Positions 8,315 through 16,082 of a stretch of DNA of 64,000 nt are shown here, piece after piece. The stretch is from an uncultured Erythrobacter sp. (GTDB lineage: Bacteria; Pseudomonadota; Alphaproteobacteria; Sphingomonadales; Sphingomonadaceae). Within the stretch, counting starts at the first letter, position 1. Each line of letters opens with the position of its first letter. The stretch covers positions 496,001 to 560,000 of the forward strand of contig CANMOQ010000002.1 in the NCBI GenBank assembly GCA_947499505.1, in the 5' to 3' direction. Under the pieces are notes generated by a model. The model did no database searches. It was not told the DNA's origin and worked only from the letters and a program-made list of their open reading frames with translations. The translations under genes were made by a program, and so were the position numbers.

Positions 8315-9127
8315 ATGGCCAAAGCGCCAAAGGAACAACCCAAGCCGCTCATGCCGCATGCGACCGCCACTTGGCTGGTCGATCACACGGGTTTGTCGTT
8401 TGAACAGATCGCTGAATTTTGCGGCCTGCACATTCTCGAAGTTCAAGCGATGGCTGATGATCTTGCGGGCAGCAAGTATACCGGCCGCGACCCGGTTCAC
8501 GCCGGTGAGCTGAACCAGGAAGAGATCGACAAAGGTCAGGCGGACGCCAATTACGCATTGGTGATGCAGAAGGCTCCGGTTGAAGTGACCCGGACCAAGG
8601 GCCCGCGTTACACCCCAGTGTCTAAGCGTCAGGATAAACCTGATGGCATCGCTTGGATCCTGCGCAGCCACCCTGAGGTGTCCGATGCACAAATCTCAAA
8701 GCTGATCGGGACGACTCGCAACACGATCAGCGCGATTAAAGAGCGTTCGCACTGGAACATTCAGAACATCCAGCCGAAAGACCCGGTGACCCTGGGGCTT
8801 TGTTCGCAGCGTGAGCTTGACGCGGTTGTTGCCAAAGCGGCCAAGCGTGCCGGCGTGGTTGCGGAAGAAGTGCCAACCGACGGCGATGATCGCAGCGACA
8901 AGGAAAAGCTCATTGAAGAGTTGCGCGCAGAGCGCGACGCCAATGTGAAAGCCGCCGCAGAAGCCGCGCAAGAGGCGGAAGCCGAAGCATGGCTGGCGGC
9001 AAAACGCGAAGCGGAAGAGAACGGCGACGTTGCGGAGACCGTCCCTGGTTATGCTGAAGAGCCAGCAGCTGAGCCGGAAGCAGAGCCTGCTCCCGCAGCC
9101 GAGGACGAAGAGACCAAGGGCGACTGA
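8315..9127 (+). CDS. trcR: cell cycle transcriptional regulator TrcR (DUF1013)
   Basis: A 270-residue protein of the alphaproteobacterial DUF1013 family, named TrcR and linked to the CtrA cell-cycle network. The N-terminal 150 residues contain the conserved HATATWLVDHTGLSF stretch, helix-turn-helix-like QIAEFCGLHILEVQAMADD, and a second HTH-like SDAQISKLIGTTRNTISAI. The last third is a charged Ala/Glu-rich helix likely to form a coiled coil with a disordered acidic end (residues about 200-270). ATG at 8315 has ACGGAG eight bases upstream. A strong hairpin precedes it and a terminator follows, so it is a single-gene unit. Confidence 0.9.
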   Translation: MAKAPKEQPKPLMPHATATWLVDHTGLSFEQIAEFCGLHILEVQAMADDLAGSKYTGRDPVHAGELNQEEIDKGQADANYALVMQKAPVEVTRTKGPRYTPVSKRQDKPDGIAWILRSHPEVSDAQISKLIGTTRNTISAIKERSHWNIQNIQPKDPVTLGLCSQRELDAVVAKAAKRAGVVAEEVPTDGDDRSDKEKLIEELRAERDANVKAAAEAAQEAEAEAWLAAKREAEENGDVAETVPGYAEEPAAEPEAEPAPAAEDEETKGD

Positions 9128-9165
9128 TCCCGCGCCATTTGGCGTTTCAGCCCAAGCCATAGTGA

Positions 9166-9204
9166 AAGGCCGCCTGCAGGATCACCTGTGTGGCGGCCTT
9201 TTCG
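9166..9204 (+). terminator. intrinsic terminator of trcR
   Basis: A perfect nine-base stem AAGGCCGCC (9166-9174) with GGCGGCCTT (9192-9200), extended by an inner CAGG/CCTG pairing and followed by a short T run (TTTTCG). It lies about 40 bases after the trcR stop. Confidence 0.8.
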
Positions 9205-9310
9205 TATTCGCGTCACCTTTCGTGCAGCAGCGACCAAAATGGCTCAAAAAGATACTAGGCGGCGCGCAGAATCGCTTGTGACTTGCGGTGGGATACGTCA
9301 TGCTACTGAC

Positions 9311-11014
9311 ATGAATGTCAATAACGCGCCGTATCACCATCCCACCCCCTGGGATTCGCAATTTGAGCTGATGAGCCTGCCGGACTTGCTCGAACGCTCA
9401 GTCCGCAGCGATCCCGGCGCGCCTTTGTTGCATTTTCTGAGCCGCACGTTTTCCTATCGCGAGATTTTTAGCGAGGCTCAGCGCTTCGCAGCTGGCCTTC
9501 AAGCGATGGGAATCGAAAAGGGTGACCGGGTTGGACTGTTTCTGCCCAATGTCCCGATCTACGCCTCGGCCTATTACGGAGCGATGATGGCGGGCGCGAT
9601 CGTTGTAAACTTCTCGCCGCTCTATTCGGTCGAAGAGCTTGCATGGCAGGTTGAGGATTCGGGTACACGAGCACTTGTAACGCTGGGCGTTCCAGAACTT
9701 TATGAAACCGCCTCCAAAGTGCTCAGCGGCTCTACGCTCGAAACGCTGATCGTTGGCTCACTGCCTGATATGCTGCCGCGTCTTAAGAGCTTTGCGCTAA
9801 AGACGCTTGGGCGTAGCAAGCTCGCGAAAGTCCAATTCAGTGCTAATGTGAAAAGCTGGGCCGAAACACTCGGTGATTGGGATTGGAACGGTTGGGAAGC
9901 GGGTGCGGCGTCTAGCCTGCCCGCGATTGACCCGGCTGAAGATCTGGCGCTGCTGCAATACACTGGCGGCACGACCGGGCGGCCCAAAGGCGCGATGCTG
10001 GGCCATTCGCAGCTCGTCACAAACGCTCAGCAAGTCGCCGCGATCAACCCATTCGGCAAAGGTTCCGATGAGGTGTTCATGGGCGCGCTGCCGTTCTTTC
10101 ATGTCTTTGCCAACACGGCTTTGCTCAACCACGCGGTCGCGAGCGGGGCCTCGATTGCGATTGTGCCTCGGTTTGAGACCAAGCAGGTGCTGCAAACGAT
10201 CCAGAAATATAAGACCACCGGCTTTCCCGGGGTTCCAACCATGTTTCAGGCGCTGCTCGATCATCCTGATCTTGCGAAGACCGATGTGTCCTCGCTCAAG
10301 GTCTGCATTTCCGGCGGCGCGCCTATGCCCGCCTCGGTGCACGCCAAGTTTGAAGAGGTTACGGGCGTGCGCCTAGTCGAGGGTTACGGTCTGACCGAGA
10401 GCTCTGGCGTGGTTTCGGCCAATCCCTATGCGGGCACGCGCAAACGCGGAACGATTGGCCAAGTCGTCGCAGGCACAGAGATACTTTTGCTCGACAAAGA
10501 AGACCCCGCCAAGCTGGCACCCGCGGGCCAACCCGGCGAACTCGCCATTGCTGGCCCGCAGATAATGCGCGGCTATTGGAACCGGCCAGAGGCAGCCGCG
10601 GATGTGTTCATTGAGCACAATGGCAAGAAATGGCTGCGCACCGGCGATGTCACGACTGTCGACGAGGACGGCTTTCTGCAGATCGTCGACCGGATCAAGG
10701 ATATGATCGCGGTCGGCGGTTTTAAGGTGTTCCCGAGCCAGGTTGAGGACGTGATCCTCGAAAACGACGCGGTGAAGGAAGCACTCGTGATCGGCATGCC
10801 TGACGACTATAAAGGCGAGGTGCCGCGCGCCTTTGTGACGTTGGCGGACACGGGCGCTGATCGGGAGAAAGCGGCGGCGGAATTGCGCGATTGGCTGAAT
10901 GGCCGGATCGGCAAGCACGAGCGGGTCGATAAAATCGTCATCCGCGATGAGCTCCCCAAGACGATGATTGGCAAGCTCGACCGCAAGGCTCTGCGGGCCG
11001 AAGTGATTACTTAA
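9311..11014 (+). CDS. long-chain fatty-acid/dicarboxylate CoA ligase (AMP-forming)
   Basis: A 567-residue acyl-adenylate-forming enzyme that activates carboxylic acids to CoA thioesters. The P-loop-like motif YTGGTTGRPKGAM is at about 217-229, the YGLTESSG motif follows, and the C-terminal subdomain has GDVTTVDEDGFLQIVDR and a conserved lysine in MIGKLDRKALR. The start at 9311 is the ATG nearest the conserved N-terminus; the frame could extend upstream to 9188 but the extra 41 residues are Arg-rich and cross the trcR terminator region. No clear ribosome binding site is visible. Substrate chain length cannot be read from sequence. Confidence 0.9.
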   Translation: MNVNNAPYHHPTPWDSQFELMSLPDLLERSVRSDPGAPLLHFLSRTFSYREIFSEAQRFAAGLQAMGIEKGDRVGLFLPNVPIYASAYYGAMMAGAIVVNFSPLYSVEELAWQVEDSGTRALVTLGVPELYETASKVLSGSTLETLIVGSLPDMLPRLKSFALKTLGRSKLAKVQFSANVKSWAETLGDWDWNGWEAGAASSLPAIDPAEDLALLQYTGGTTGRPKGAMLGHSQLVTNAQQVAAINPFGKGSDEVFMGALPFFHVFANTALLNHAVASGASIAIVPRFETKQVLQTIQKYKTTGFPGVPTMFQALLDHPDLAKTDVSSLKVCISGGAPMPASVHAKFEEVTGVRLVEGYGLTESSGVVSANPYAGTRKRGTIGQVVAGTEILLLDKEDPAKLAPAGQPGELAIAGPQIMRGYWNRPEAAADVFIEHNGKKWLRTGDVTTVDEDGFLQIVDRIKDMIAVGGFKVFPSQVEDVILENDAVKEALVIGMPDDYKGEVPRAFVTLADTGADREKAAAELRDWLNGRIGKHERVDKIVIRDELPKTMIGKLDRKALRAEVIT

Positions 11015-11056
11015 TCCCGCGCCTGCCTGACGGTATCGGACCCTCAACTGCCCAAA

Positions 11057-11085
11057 TGAAAAAGGCCCCGGAAAATCCGAGGCCT
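11057..11085 (-). terminator. intrinsic terminator after the bactofilin gene
   Basis: Plus-strand arms 11063-11072 and 11076-11085 form a ten-base stem with one G-U pair and a three-base loop. On the minus strand it is followed by TTTTTC, so it is oriented to end the bactofilin/M23 transcript. It also separates that unit from the convergent acyl-CoA ligase gene. Confidence 0.75.
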
Positions 11086-11116
11086 CTTGCCATGCTTTGA
11101 GTGTGTCGCTGTTCGC

Positions 11117-11611
11117 TTATTGGGCGATCTTCAGCTGCGGCTCTTCATCGCCATTTGGCTTGGCGCCGCTTGCTTTGGGAGCAGCTGGCTTAGCCTCAGG
11201 CTTGCGCCGATCGTTTGGGGCAAAACGGCCATCAACCTGCGCCCCTTGCTCGATGGTCAGCGCATCATAATGCACGTCGCCTTCGATCTGTGCGCTCTTC
11301 AGGATCACCAATTCGCGGACATTGATCGAGCCCGTCACGCGGCCGGAAAGGCGTGCGGTCTCTGCCATGATCCCGCCGGTTACCAGTGAGGTTTCGCCTT
11401 GGACCAGTGAGGTGCATTTGATGTCGCCTTCGACCGAACCATCAACATGCAGGTCGGCAGAGGCGGAAACATTCCCTTTGATCGAAACGTCAGAACCGAT
11501 CACCGAGAAAGTTGAAGAATTGGATGGCATGGATTTTCCTCGGGGCTTGTCTTGGGGGTTAGTTTGAGGCGGTGCGGGCTGGTTCGGCTCCGCGGGCTTC
11601 TTTGAGAACAT
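11117..11611 (-). CDS. bactofilin family cytoskeletal protein
   Basis: A 164-residue polymer-forming cytoskeletal protein. The central 100 residues are a right-handed beta-helix made of hydrophobic repeats (VSIKGNVSASADLHVDGSVEG and following turns). Both ends are Pro/Lys-rich and disordered, as in BacA-type bactofilins, which form nucleotide-independent filaments at the inner membrane. The start at 11611 gives the common MFSKKP N-terminus with GGAGA upstream and overlaps the M23 gene by 53 bases; an alternative ATG at 11530 with GAGG would remove 27 residues. Coupling to the peptidase gene implies a role in directing cell-wall remodelling. Confidence 0.88.
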   Translation of the reverse strand: MFSKKPAEPNQPAPPQTNPQDKPRGKSMPSNSSTFSVIGSDVSIKGNVSASADLHVDGSVEGDIKCTSLVQGETSLVTGGIMAETARLSGRVTGSINVRELVILKSAQIEGDVHYDALTIEQGAQVDGRFAPNDRRKPEAKPAAPKASGAKPNGDEEPQLKIAQ

Positions 11612-12761
11612 CGGGGGCGGTCTCCAGGAAAGGGCGCGGGTTCACCGCGCGGTCATTGATACGCACTTCAAAGTGCAGATGCGGTCCGGTCGAACGGCCA
11701 GTGCTGCCGATTGCGCCGATGGTTTCGCCAGCGGCAACTTGCTCGCCTTCGACTGCGTCAAACCGCGACATGTGAGCATAGCGCGTCGTCACGCCATTGC
11801 CATGGCTTACTTCAACGACTTTGCCATAGCCTGATTTGCGGCCCACAAATGTGACGACTCCTTTGGCCGCTGAATAGATCGGCGTTCCGGTTGGACCTTT
11901 GAAATCCAGGCCGCCGTGCATCGCGCCGCCGCCATTGAACGGATCGCGGCGATAGCCAAAGCCGGACGAAACAGTAGTTTTCGACAGATCGGTTGGCGTA
12001 AATTGTGGAACGGACTCAAGACCGCGCTCCAGCGCTGCCATGCGAGCGAGGCTGAGGCCGAGGCGCTCAAAGCGTGGATCAATGCTGCCATCGGAAGAGG
12101 TCGCGAGAATTTCCAGCGGACCACCAACGGCTGACATATCGGCGCTTTCCACCATGGATTTAGGGTCGAAGCCAAGTTTGCGCAGCGCACTTTCGGCGCG
12201 CTTGGCGCGGTCATCGGCAAAGCGGGTCACCCGCTCCACATAAGCGAGCTGCCGCGCTTCGATGCGGGCTAATGCTGCTGCTTCGGGGAACGAAGCACTG
12301 ACTTTTTCGATCAGGTCGGCAGATTCTGACGACGAATCTGTAACTGTGCCGTTCGCGTCCTTGACGTCTTCCGGCAAAGCTTCGGTCATTTGCTCGATAA
12401 AATCTTGACGTTTTGACAAGTCATCAACGACGGCGTCCATTTCGTCGCCGTAAGCGTCAAGCCGTTCTTCAGCGCTGGCCACTTTTGCTGCGTTTTCGAG
12501 CAAGGAGAGCCGGTCCACATCCGCTTGATACTTGGACCACGCCATCGCCCCCATCGTCACCGCCCAGCCGACAACGAGCACGACAATCGCTGCCGCTGCA
12601 ATCTTCTGCATGCGCGATGTGAATGTGATGAAGCGAACCTGACCCTGTGAGCGCATAAAAAACTCACGGTCAGGAAACCACTTCTCCAGCTGGTCACGCC
12701 AGCTGGCGGTGGAACCTGCATTTGGCAAGGCGAACCCTTTTATCTTTCTGCCCCAACTCAA
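11559..12761 (-). CDS. membrane-anchored M23 (LytM) peptidoglycan endopeptidase
   Basis: A 400-residue single-pass membrane protein: cytosolic residues 1-52, a transmembrane helix at about 53-74, a periplasmic coiled-coil region (about 80-240), and a C-terminal LytM domain. The zinc ligands are present in MHGGLDF near residue 280 and in the HLHFEV motif near 362, so the peptidase is predicted active, unlike the EnvC-like protein encoded at 16083. It is followed by an overlapping bactofilin gene; such pairs are known in several phyla and localise wall hydrolysis for cell shape or stalk formation. Its promoter must lie in the 274 bases shared with divergent proA. Confidence 0.9.
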   Translation of the reverse strand: MSWGRKIKGFALPNAGSTASWRDQLEKWFPDREFFMRSQGQVRFITFTSRMQKIAAAAIVVLVVGWAVTMGAMAWSKYQADVDRLSLLENAAKVASAEERLDAYGDEMDAVVDDLSKRQDFIEQMTEALPEDVKDANGTVTDSSSESADLIEKVSASFPEAAALARIEARQLAYVERVTRFADDRAKRAESALRKLGFDPKSMVESADMSAVGGPLEILATSSDGSIDPRFERLGLSLARMAALERGLESVPQFTPTDLSKTTVSSGFGYRRDPFNGGGAMHGGLDFKGPTGTPIYSAAKGVVTFVGRKSGYGKVVEVSHGNGVTTRYAHMSRFDAVEGEQVAAGETIGAIGSTGRSTGPHLHFEVRINDRAVNPRPFLETAPDVLKEARGAEPARTASN

Positions 12762-12840
12762 TTGACAGCCGCGCTACCAAGCGGGGTGCCTCAGGTCGAA
12801 TCCAAAGGTTAACGGGCCGGGCGAAGTGTGAACATAACGC

Positions 12841-12855
12841 GATGAAACGTTCATC
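12841..12855. promoter_or_regulatory. dyad between divergent M23 peptidase and proA genes
   Basis: GATGAA-ACG-TTCATC is a perfect six-base inverted repeat about 80 bases upstream of the peptidase start. A second copy of the TGAAAC element follows at 12861. The 12762-13035 interval holds no gene. A regulatory role is a guess from position and symmetry. Confidence 0.3.
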
Positions 12856-13035
12856 TGGGTGAAACATTACCGATAAGTAAACATTTTTTGCGGGTTTTCG
12901 CTTGGGGATTGAGGCTCAGAGAATCGCTCAAATTGGTCGATTTCGCTTCCTTTTTTACTTCCGATTCGCTTGGCCTTTGGCATTGACGTCATCGGGACTG
13001 ACAGGGCTGTTTCGCGGTGCTATTGCCGTCAGATT

Positions 13036-14319
13036 ATGACTGCAATCTCTCCCACAATGCCGCAGCAAGCCAGCGCTGCTGAAACTGTCACAGAGCTGGC
13101 CCATTCGGCCCGCGCGGCCCAGCGACAGCTCGCCTCTATGCCGAGCGAAGCGCGCGCCGCCGCGCTGCATCATGCAGCGGATCAATTGCGCCGTGACGTC
13201 AGTGTGATCCTGGATGCGAATGCGAAGGATCTTGCCGCCGGGAAAGCCGCAGGGCTGCCTGAGGCGATGCTTGACCGGCTGGCGCTGGATGAGGCGCGGA
13301 TTGAAGGCATTGCGGCCGGGGTGGATGCGGTGGCACGCCTGTCTGATCCGGTGGGCCAGATCATTGACACCAGCGAGCGCCCCAATGGGCTGAAATTGTC
13401 ACGGATACGCGTGCCGATTGGCGTCATTGGGCTGATTTACGAGAGCCGCCCCAACGTGACGGCTGATGCCGCGGCGCTGTGTGTGCGGGCTGGCAATGCT
13501 GCCCTGCTGCGCGGTGGGAGCGAGGCGGTTCATTCGAATCACGCGATCCACGCCGCAATGACGTCGGGCCTGGTCCAGGCCGGCGTGCCGGCGGCGTGTG
13601 TGCAGATCATGCCGACCCAAGACCGGGCCATGGTTGGCGCAATGCTCACAGCCAGCGGGCTGATTGACATGATCGTGCCGCGCGGCGGCAAAGGGCTGGT
13701 CGCGCGGGTTCAGGCCGATGCACGCGTTCCCGTGCTCGCCCATCTTGACGGCATTTGTCACACCTATGTTCACGCGGACGCAGACCCTGCGATGGCGCAA
13801 GAGATTGTTCTCAATGCCAAAATGCGGCGCACGGGGATTTGCGGCGCGATGGAGACGCTGCTGATCGACGCGCGCTTCCCTAAAGCGGCAGAGCTCGTCA
13901 AAGCTTTGCTTGCCTCAGGCTGCGAGGTGCGCGGCGACGGCCGGGCGCAGAGCCTTGATCCGCGTGTCGAACCCGCTGAGCCTGAGGATTGGGATACGGA
14001 ATATCTTGATGCCGTCGTCTCCGCCGCAATCGTCGATAATATGGGTGAGGCGCTGGCGCATATTGCGAAGCATTCGAGCGCGCACACCGATGCGATCATC
14101 ACCGAAGATCAGTCAGCGGCAGAACGGTTCTTTGCCAGCGTCGATAGTGCGATTGTGATGCACAATGCCTCCTCGCAATTTGCCGATGGGGCGGAATTCG
14201 GCCTGGGCGCAGAGATTGGCATTGCAACCGGGCGGCTGCATGCTCGCGGGCCCGTCGCGCTGGAGGGGCTGACCACTTACAAATGGCTGGTGCGCGGCAC
14301 TGGCCAAGCGCGGCCTTGA
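13036..14319 (+). CDS. proA: gamma-glutamyl phosphate reductase
   Basis: A 427-residue NADPH-dependent enzyme that reduces gamma-glutamyl phosphate to the semialdehyde in proline synthesis. Aldehyde-dehydrogenase-fold signatures are present: YESRPNVTADAAALC at 135-149, and the catalytic cysteine C269 in RRTGICGAMETLL. The ATG at 13036 was chosen because the conserved part begins shortly after; an upstream GTG-type extension to 12970 has no family counterpart. It heads a run with nadD, rsfS and rlmH, a common gene order in Sphingomonadales. The kinase gene proB is not in the window. Confidence 0.95.
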   Translation: MTAISPTMPQQASAAETVTELAHSARAAQRQLASMPSEARAAALHHAADQLRRDVSVILDANAKDLAAGKAAGLPEAMLDRLALDEARIEGIAAGVDAVARLSDPVGQIIDTSERPNGLKLSRIRVPIGVIGLIYESRPNVTADAAALCVRAGNAALLRGGSEAVHSNHAIHAAMTSGLVQAGVPAACVQIMPTQDRAMVGAMLTASGLIDMIVPRGGKGLVARVQADARVPVLAHLDGICHTYVHADADPAMAQEIVLNAKMRRTGICGAMETLLIDARFPKAAELVKALLASGCEVRGDGRAQSLDPRVEPAEPEDWDTEYLDAVVSAAIVDNMGEALAHIAKHSSAHTDAIITEDQSAAERFFASVDSAIVMHNASSQFADGAEFGLGAEIGIATGRLHARGPVALEGLTTYKWLVRGTGQARP

Positions 14320-14332
14320 GCCGATTGCACGC

Positions 14333-14989
14333 GTGATGCAGAGAGGCCTGCGAACGGGACTGCTAGGCGGCAGTTTCAATCCTGCGCATGGCGGGCACCG
14401 GCGAATCACCCTGTTTACGATTGATGCGCTGGGTCTGGATGAGGCCTGGTGGCTGGTTTCGCCCGGCAATCCGCTAAAGCCGCGCAAGGGCATGGCGCCG
14501 TTGTCGGCTCGCGTCCAATCGGCGCAAAAGCAGGCGCGCCGCGCGCGGATTGTGCCCACTGCTATCGAACAACAACTCGGCACGCGCTTCACGCTCGATA
14601 CTCTGCGCGCGCTCAAACGCAGCTATCCCAAGCGCGAGTTTATCTGGCTGATGGGCTCGGACAATCTGGCTGAGTTCCACCGGTGGAAGGCCTGGCGCGA
14701 TATAGCGCGCACAATGCCGATTGCGGTGATCGCCAGGCCCGGCTATACCGGTCAGGCTATGGCGAGCCCCGCTATGGCCTGGCTCAGGCGCTACCGAGTG
14801 CCCGCCGCCAGCTTTCAAAAACGGGGGCGATGGAGCGCACCTGCACTGGTGTTATTGCGTTTCGATCCTGACACGCGTTCGGCCACGGCAATTCGCCGTG
14901 CCAATGCGGATTGGGCGGCGCAATATTCGCAGACGGGCGTGCGAGACCGGCTGACGTTCAGACGGATTCAGACATCGGAGGGAGTATGA
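14333..14989 (+). CDS. nadD: nicotinate-nucleotide adenylyltransferase
   Basis: A 218-residue enzyme that adenylates nicotinate mononucleotide in NAD synthesis. The nucleotidyltransferase motif is GLLGGSFNPAHGGHR at residues 8-22, with WLMGSDNLAEFHRW in the middle and a SATAIRRAN (ISxTxIR-like) motif near the C-terminus. The gene starts 13 bases after proA; GTG at 14333 is directly followed by an ATG at 14336 and either could be used. It is followed by rsfS, a frequent pairing. Confidence 0.93.
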   Translation: MMQRGLRTGLLGGSFNPAHGGHRRITLFTIDALGLDEAWWLVSPGNPLKPRKGMAPLSARVQSAQKQARRARIVPTAIEQQLGTRFTLDTLRALKRSYPKREFIWLMGSDNLAEFHRWKAWRDIARTMPIAVIARPGYTGQAMASPAMAWLRRYRVPAASFQKRGRWSAPALVLLRFDPDTRSATAIRRANADWAAQYSQTGVRDRLTFRRIQTSEGV

Positions 14990-15055
14990 GGCGCATATTC
15001 AGCGTTTCAAATCCTGCATTTACCCACCCCAGTATCTGGAGTTCTATGGTCGCCT

Positions 15056-15469
15056 ATGAATCAGGCACAAACTTCCGCGTCCAATGCCAATGTGGCCCCG
15101 CCAGCAGGCGGCGCAGCTGATATGGCTAGCCATGAATTGCACGATTTGGTGATGCGTCAGCTGGACGATGATCAGGCGCAAGAAATCGTCTCGATCCCGC
15201 TTGAGGGCAAGAGCTCGATTGCCGATCACATGGTGATCGCATCGGGTCGCTCGACCCGGCAAGTGGCTGCTATCGCTCAGAAATTGGCTGAAACGGTCAA
15301 ACAGGCCGGGCATGGCCCCGTGCGGATCGAAGGTCTGCCGGCGGCCGATTGGGTGCTGGTCGATGTCGGCGATGTGGTGGTGCATCTGTTCCGCCCCGAG
15401 GTGCGCAGTTTCTACAACCTAGAGCGGATGTGGGCGTTCGACGGCGAAGTCGGCATGGGTAAGGCGTAG
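15056..15469 (+). CDS. rsfS: ribosomal silencing factor RsfS (Iojap family)
   Basis: A 137-residue protein that binds ribosomal protein L14 (uL14) and blocks subunit joining when nutrients are short. The core begins at about residue 25 (HELHDLVMRQLDDDQ) and includes SSIADHMVIASGRSTRQV, GLPAADWVLVDVGDVVVHLF and RSFYNLERMW, all standard for the family. The first 22 residues are Ala/Asn-rich; a second in-frame ATG at about 15122 (MASHEL) would remove them. Downstream there is a hairpin-rich stretch before rlmH. Confidence 0.93.
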   Translation: MNQAQTSASNANVAPPAGGAADMASHELHDLVMRQLDDDQAQEIVSIPLEGKSSIADHMVIASGRSTRQVAAIAQKLAETVKQAGHGPVRIEGLPAADWVLVDVGDVVVHLFRPEVRSFYNLERMWAFDGEVGMGKA

Positions 15470-15480
15470 TTTTCTAGCTT

Positions 15481-15600
15481 CAAGCGCCAGCGGCGGCATC
15501 CGCCGCCTCGGCTATCCTCGCTCACGCGATCAAAGATCGCATCGCTGCGGGTGGCCACTTGGCCTTGTGGCCCGCTACACGGGCCGGACCAGTTCAACAT
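15481..15600. repeat. cluster of adjacent hairpins, candidate dispersed intergenic repeat
   Basis: Three close inverted repeats lie between rsfS and rlmH: GGCGG/CCGCC (15492-15504), GCGATC-AAA-GATCGC (15526-15540) and GGCCAC/GTGGCC (15553-15571). The dense series of dyads, lying in non-coding DNA between two conserved genes, resembles ERIC/REP-like elements. No second copy was noticed in this window, so its repeat nature is inferred from structure only. Confidence 0.35.
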
Positions 15601-15641
15601 CGCAGCGAACCGAAGCAGCGCTAGCAAATGGAGCTCTGACC

Positions 15642-16061
15642 ATTCTCCTTCACGTCATCGCTCGCGGAAAAATTGCCCGTTCGCCCGAGGCGGAGCTGGT
15701 TGCGCGTTATGAAAAGCGGCTGACGTGGCCGGCCAAACTCACCGAATTACCGGAAACAGGCGGGAAAATTCCTGATCCTCAGGCGCCGCTGAAGACTGTG
15801 CTGCTCGATGAGCGCGGCAAAACCATGAGTTCGGAAGATTTTGCCGCGCTGCTTGGCCGCTGGCGCGATGACGGCATTCGCGAGGCCCGCTTCGTACTGG
15901 GCGCGGCGGATGGGCACAGCCGCGAAGAGCGCGCTGAGGCTGATCTCTTGCTCGCGTTTGGCCCCGCAACATGGCCGCATCTGCTGGCCCGCGCGATGCT
16001 GATGGAGCAGCTCTACCGCGCCTCCACCATTCTTGCAGGCCACCCCTATCATCGCTGGTAA
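15642..16061 (+). CDS. rlmH: 23S rRNA (pseudouridine-1915-N3)-methyltransferase RlmH
   Basis: A 139-residue SPOUT methyltransferase that modifies pseudouridine 1915 of 23S rRNA. It has FVLGAADGH in the cofactor knot and the C-terminal EQLYRASTILAGHPYHR, which is near-invariant in the family. No ATG, GTG or TTG lies near the expected N-terminus. An ATT at 15642 sits exactly eight bases after GGAG (15630-15633) and gives MLLHVIARGKIARSPE, which is how relatives begin. A CTG at 15636 is another option; the only canonical in-frame start, GTG at 15567, would add 25 atypical residues from a hairpin region. The ATT choice is inferred. Confidence 0.85.
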   Translation: MLLHVIARGKIARSPEAELVARYEKRLTWPAKLTELPETGGKIPDPQAPLKTVLLDERGKTMSSEDFAALLGRWRDDGIREARFVLGAADGHSREERAEADLLLAFGPATWPHLLARAMLMEQLYRASTILAGHPYHRW

Positions 16062-16082
16062 TCATCGGGCAAAAGGGCGGGC

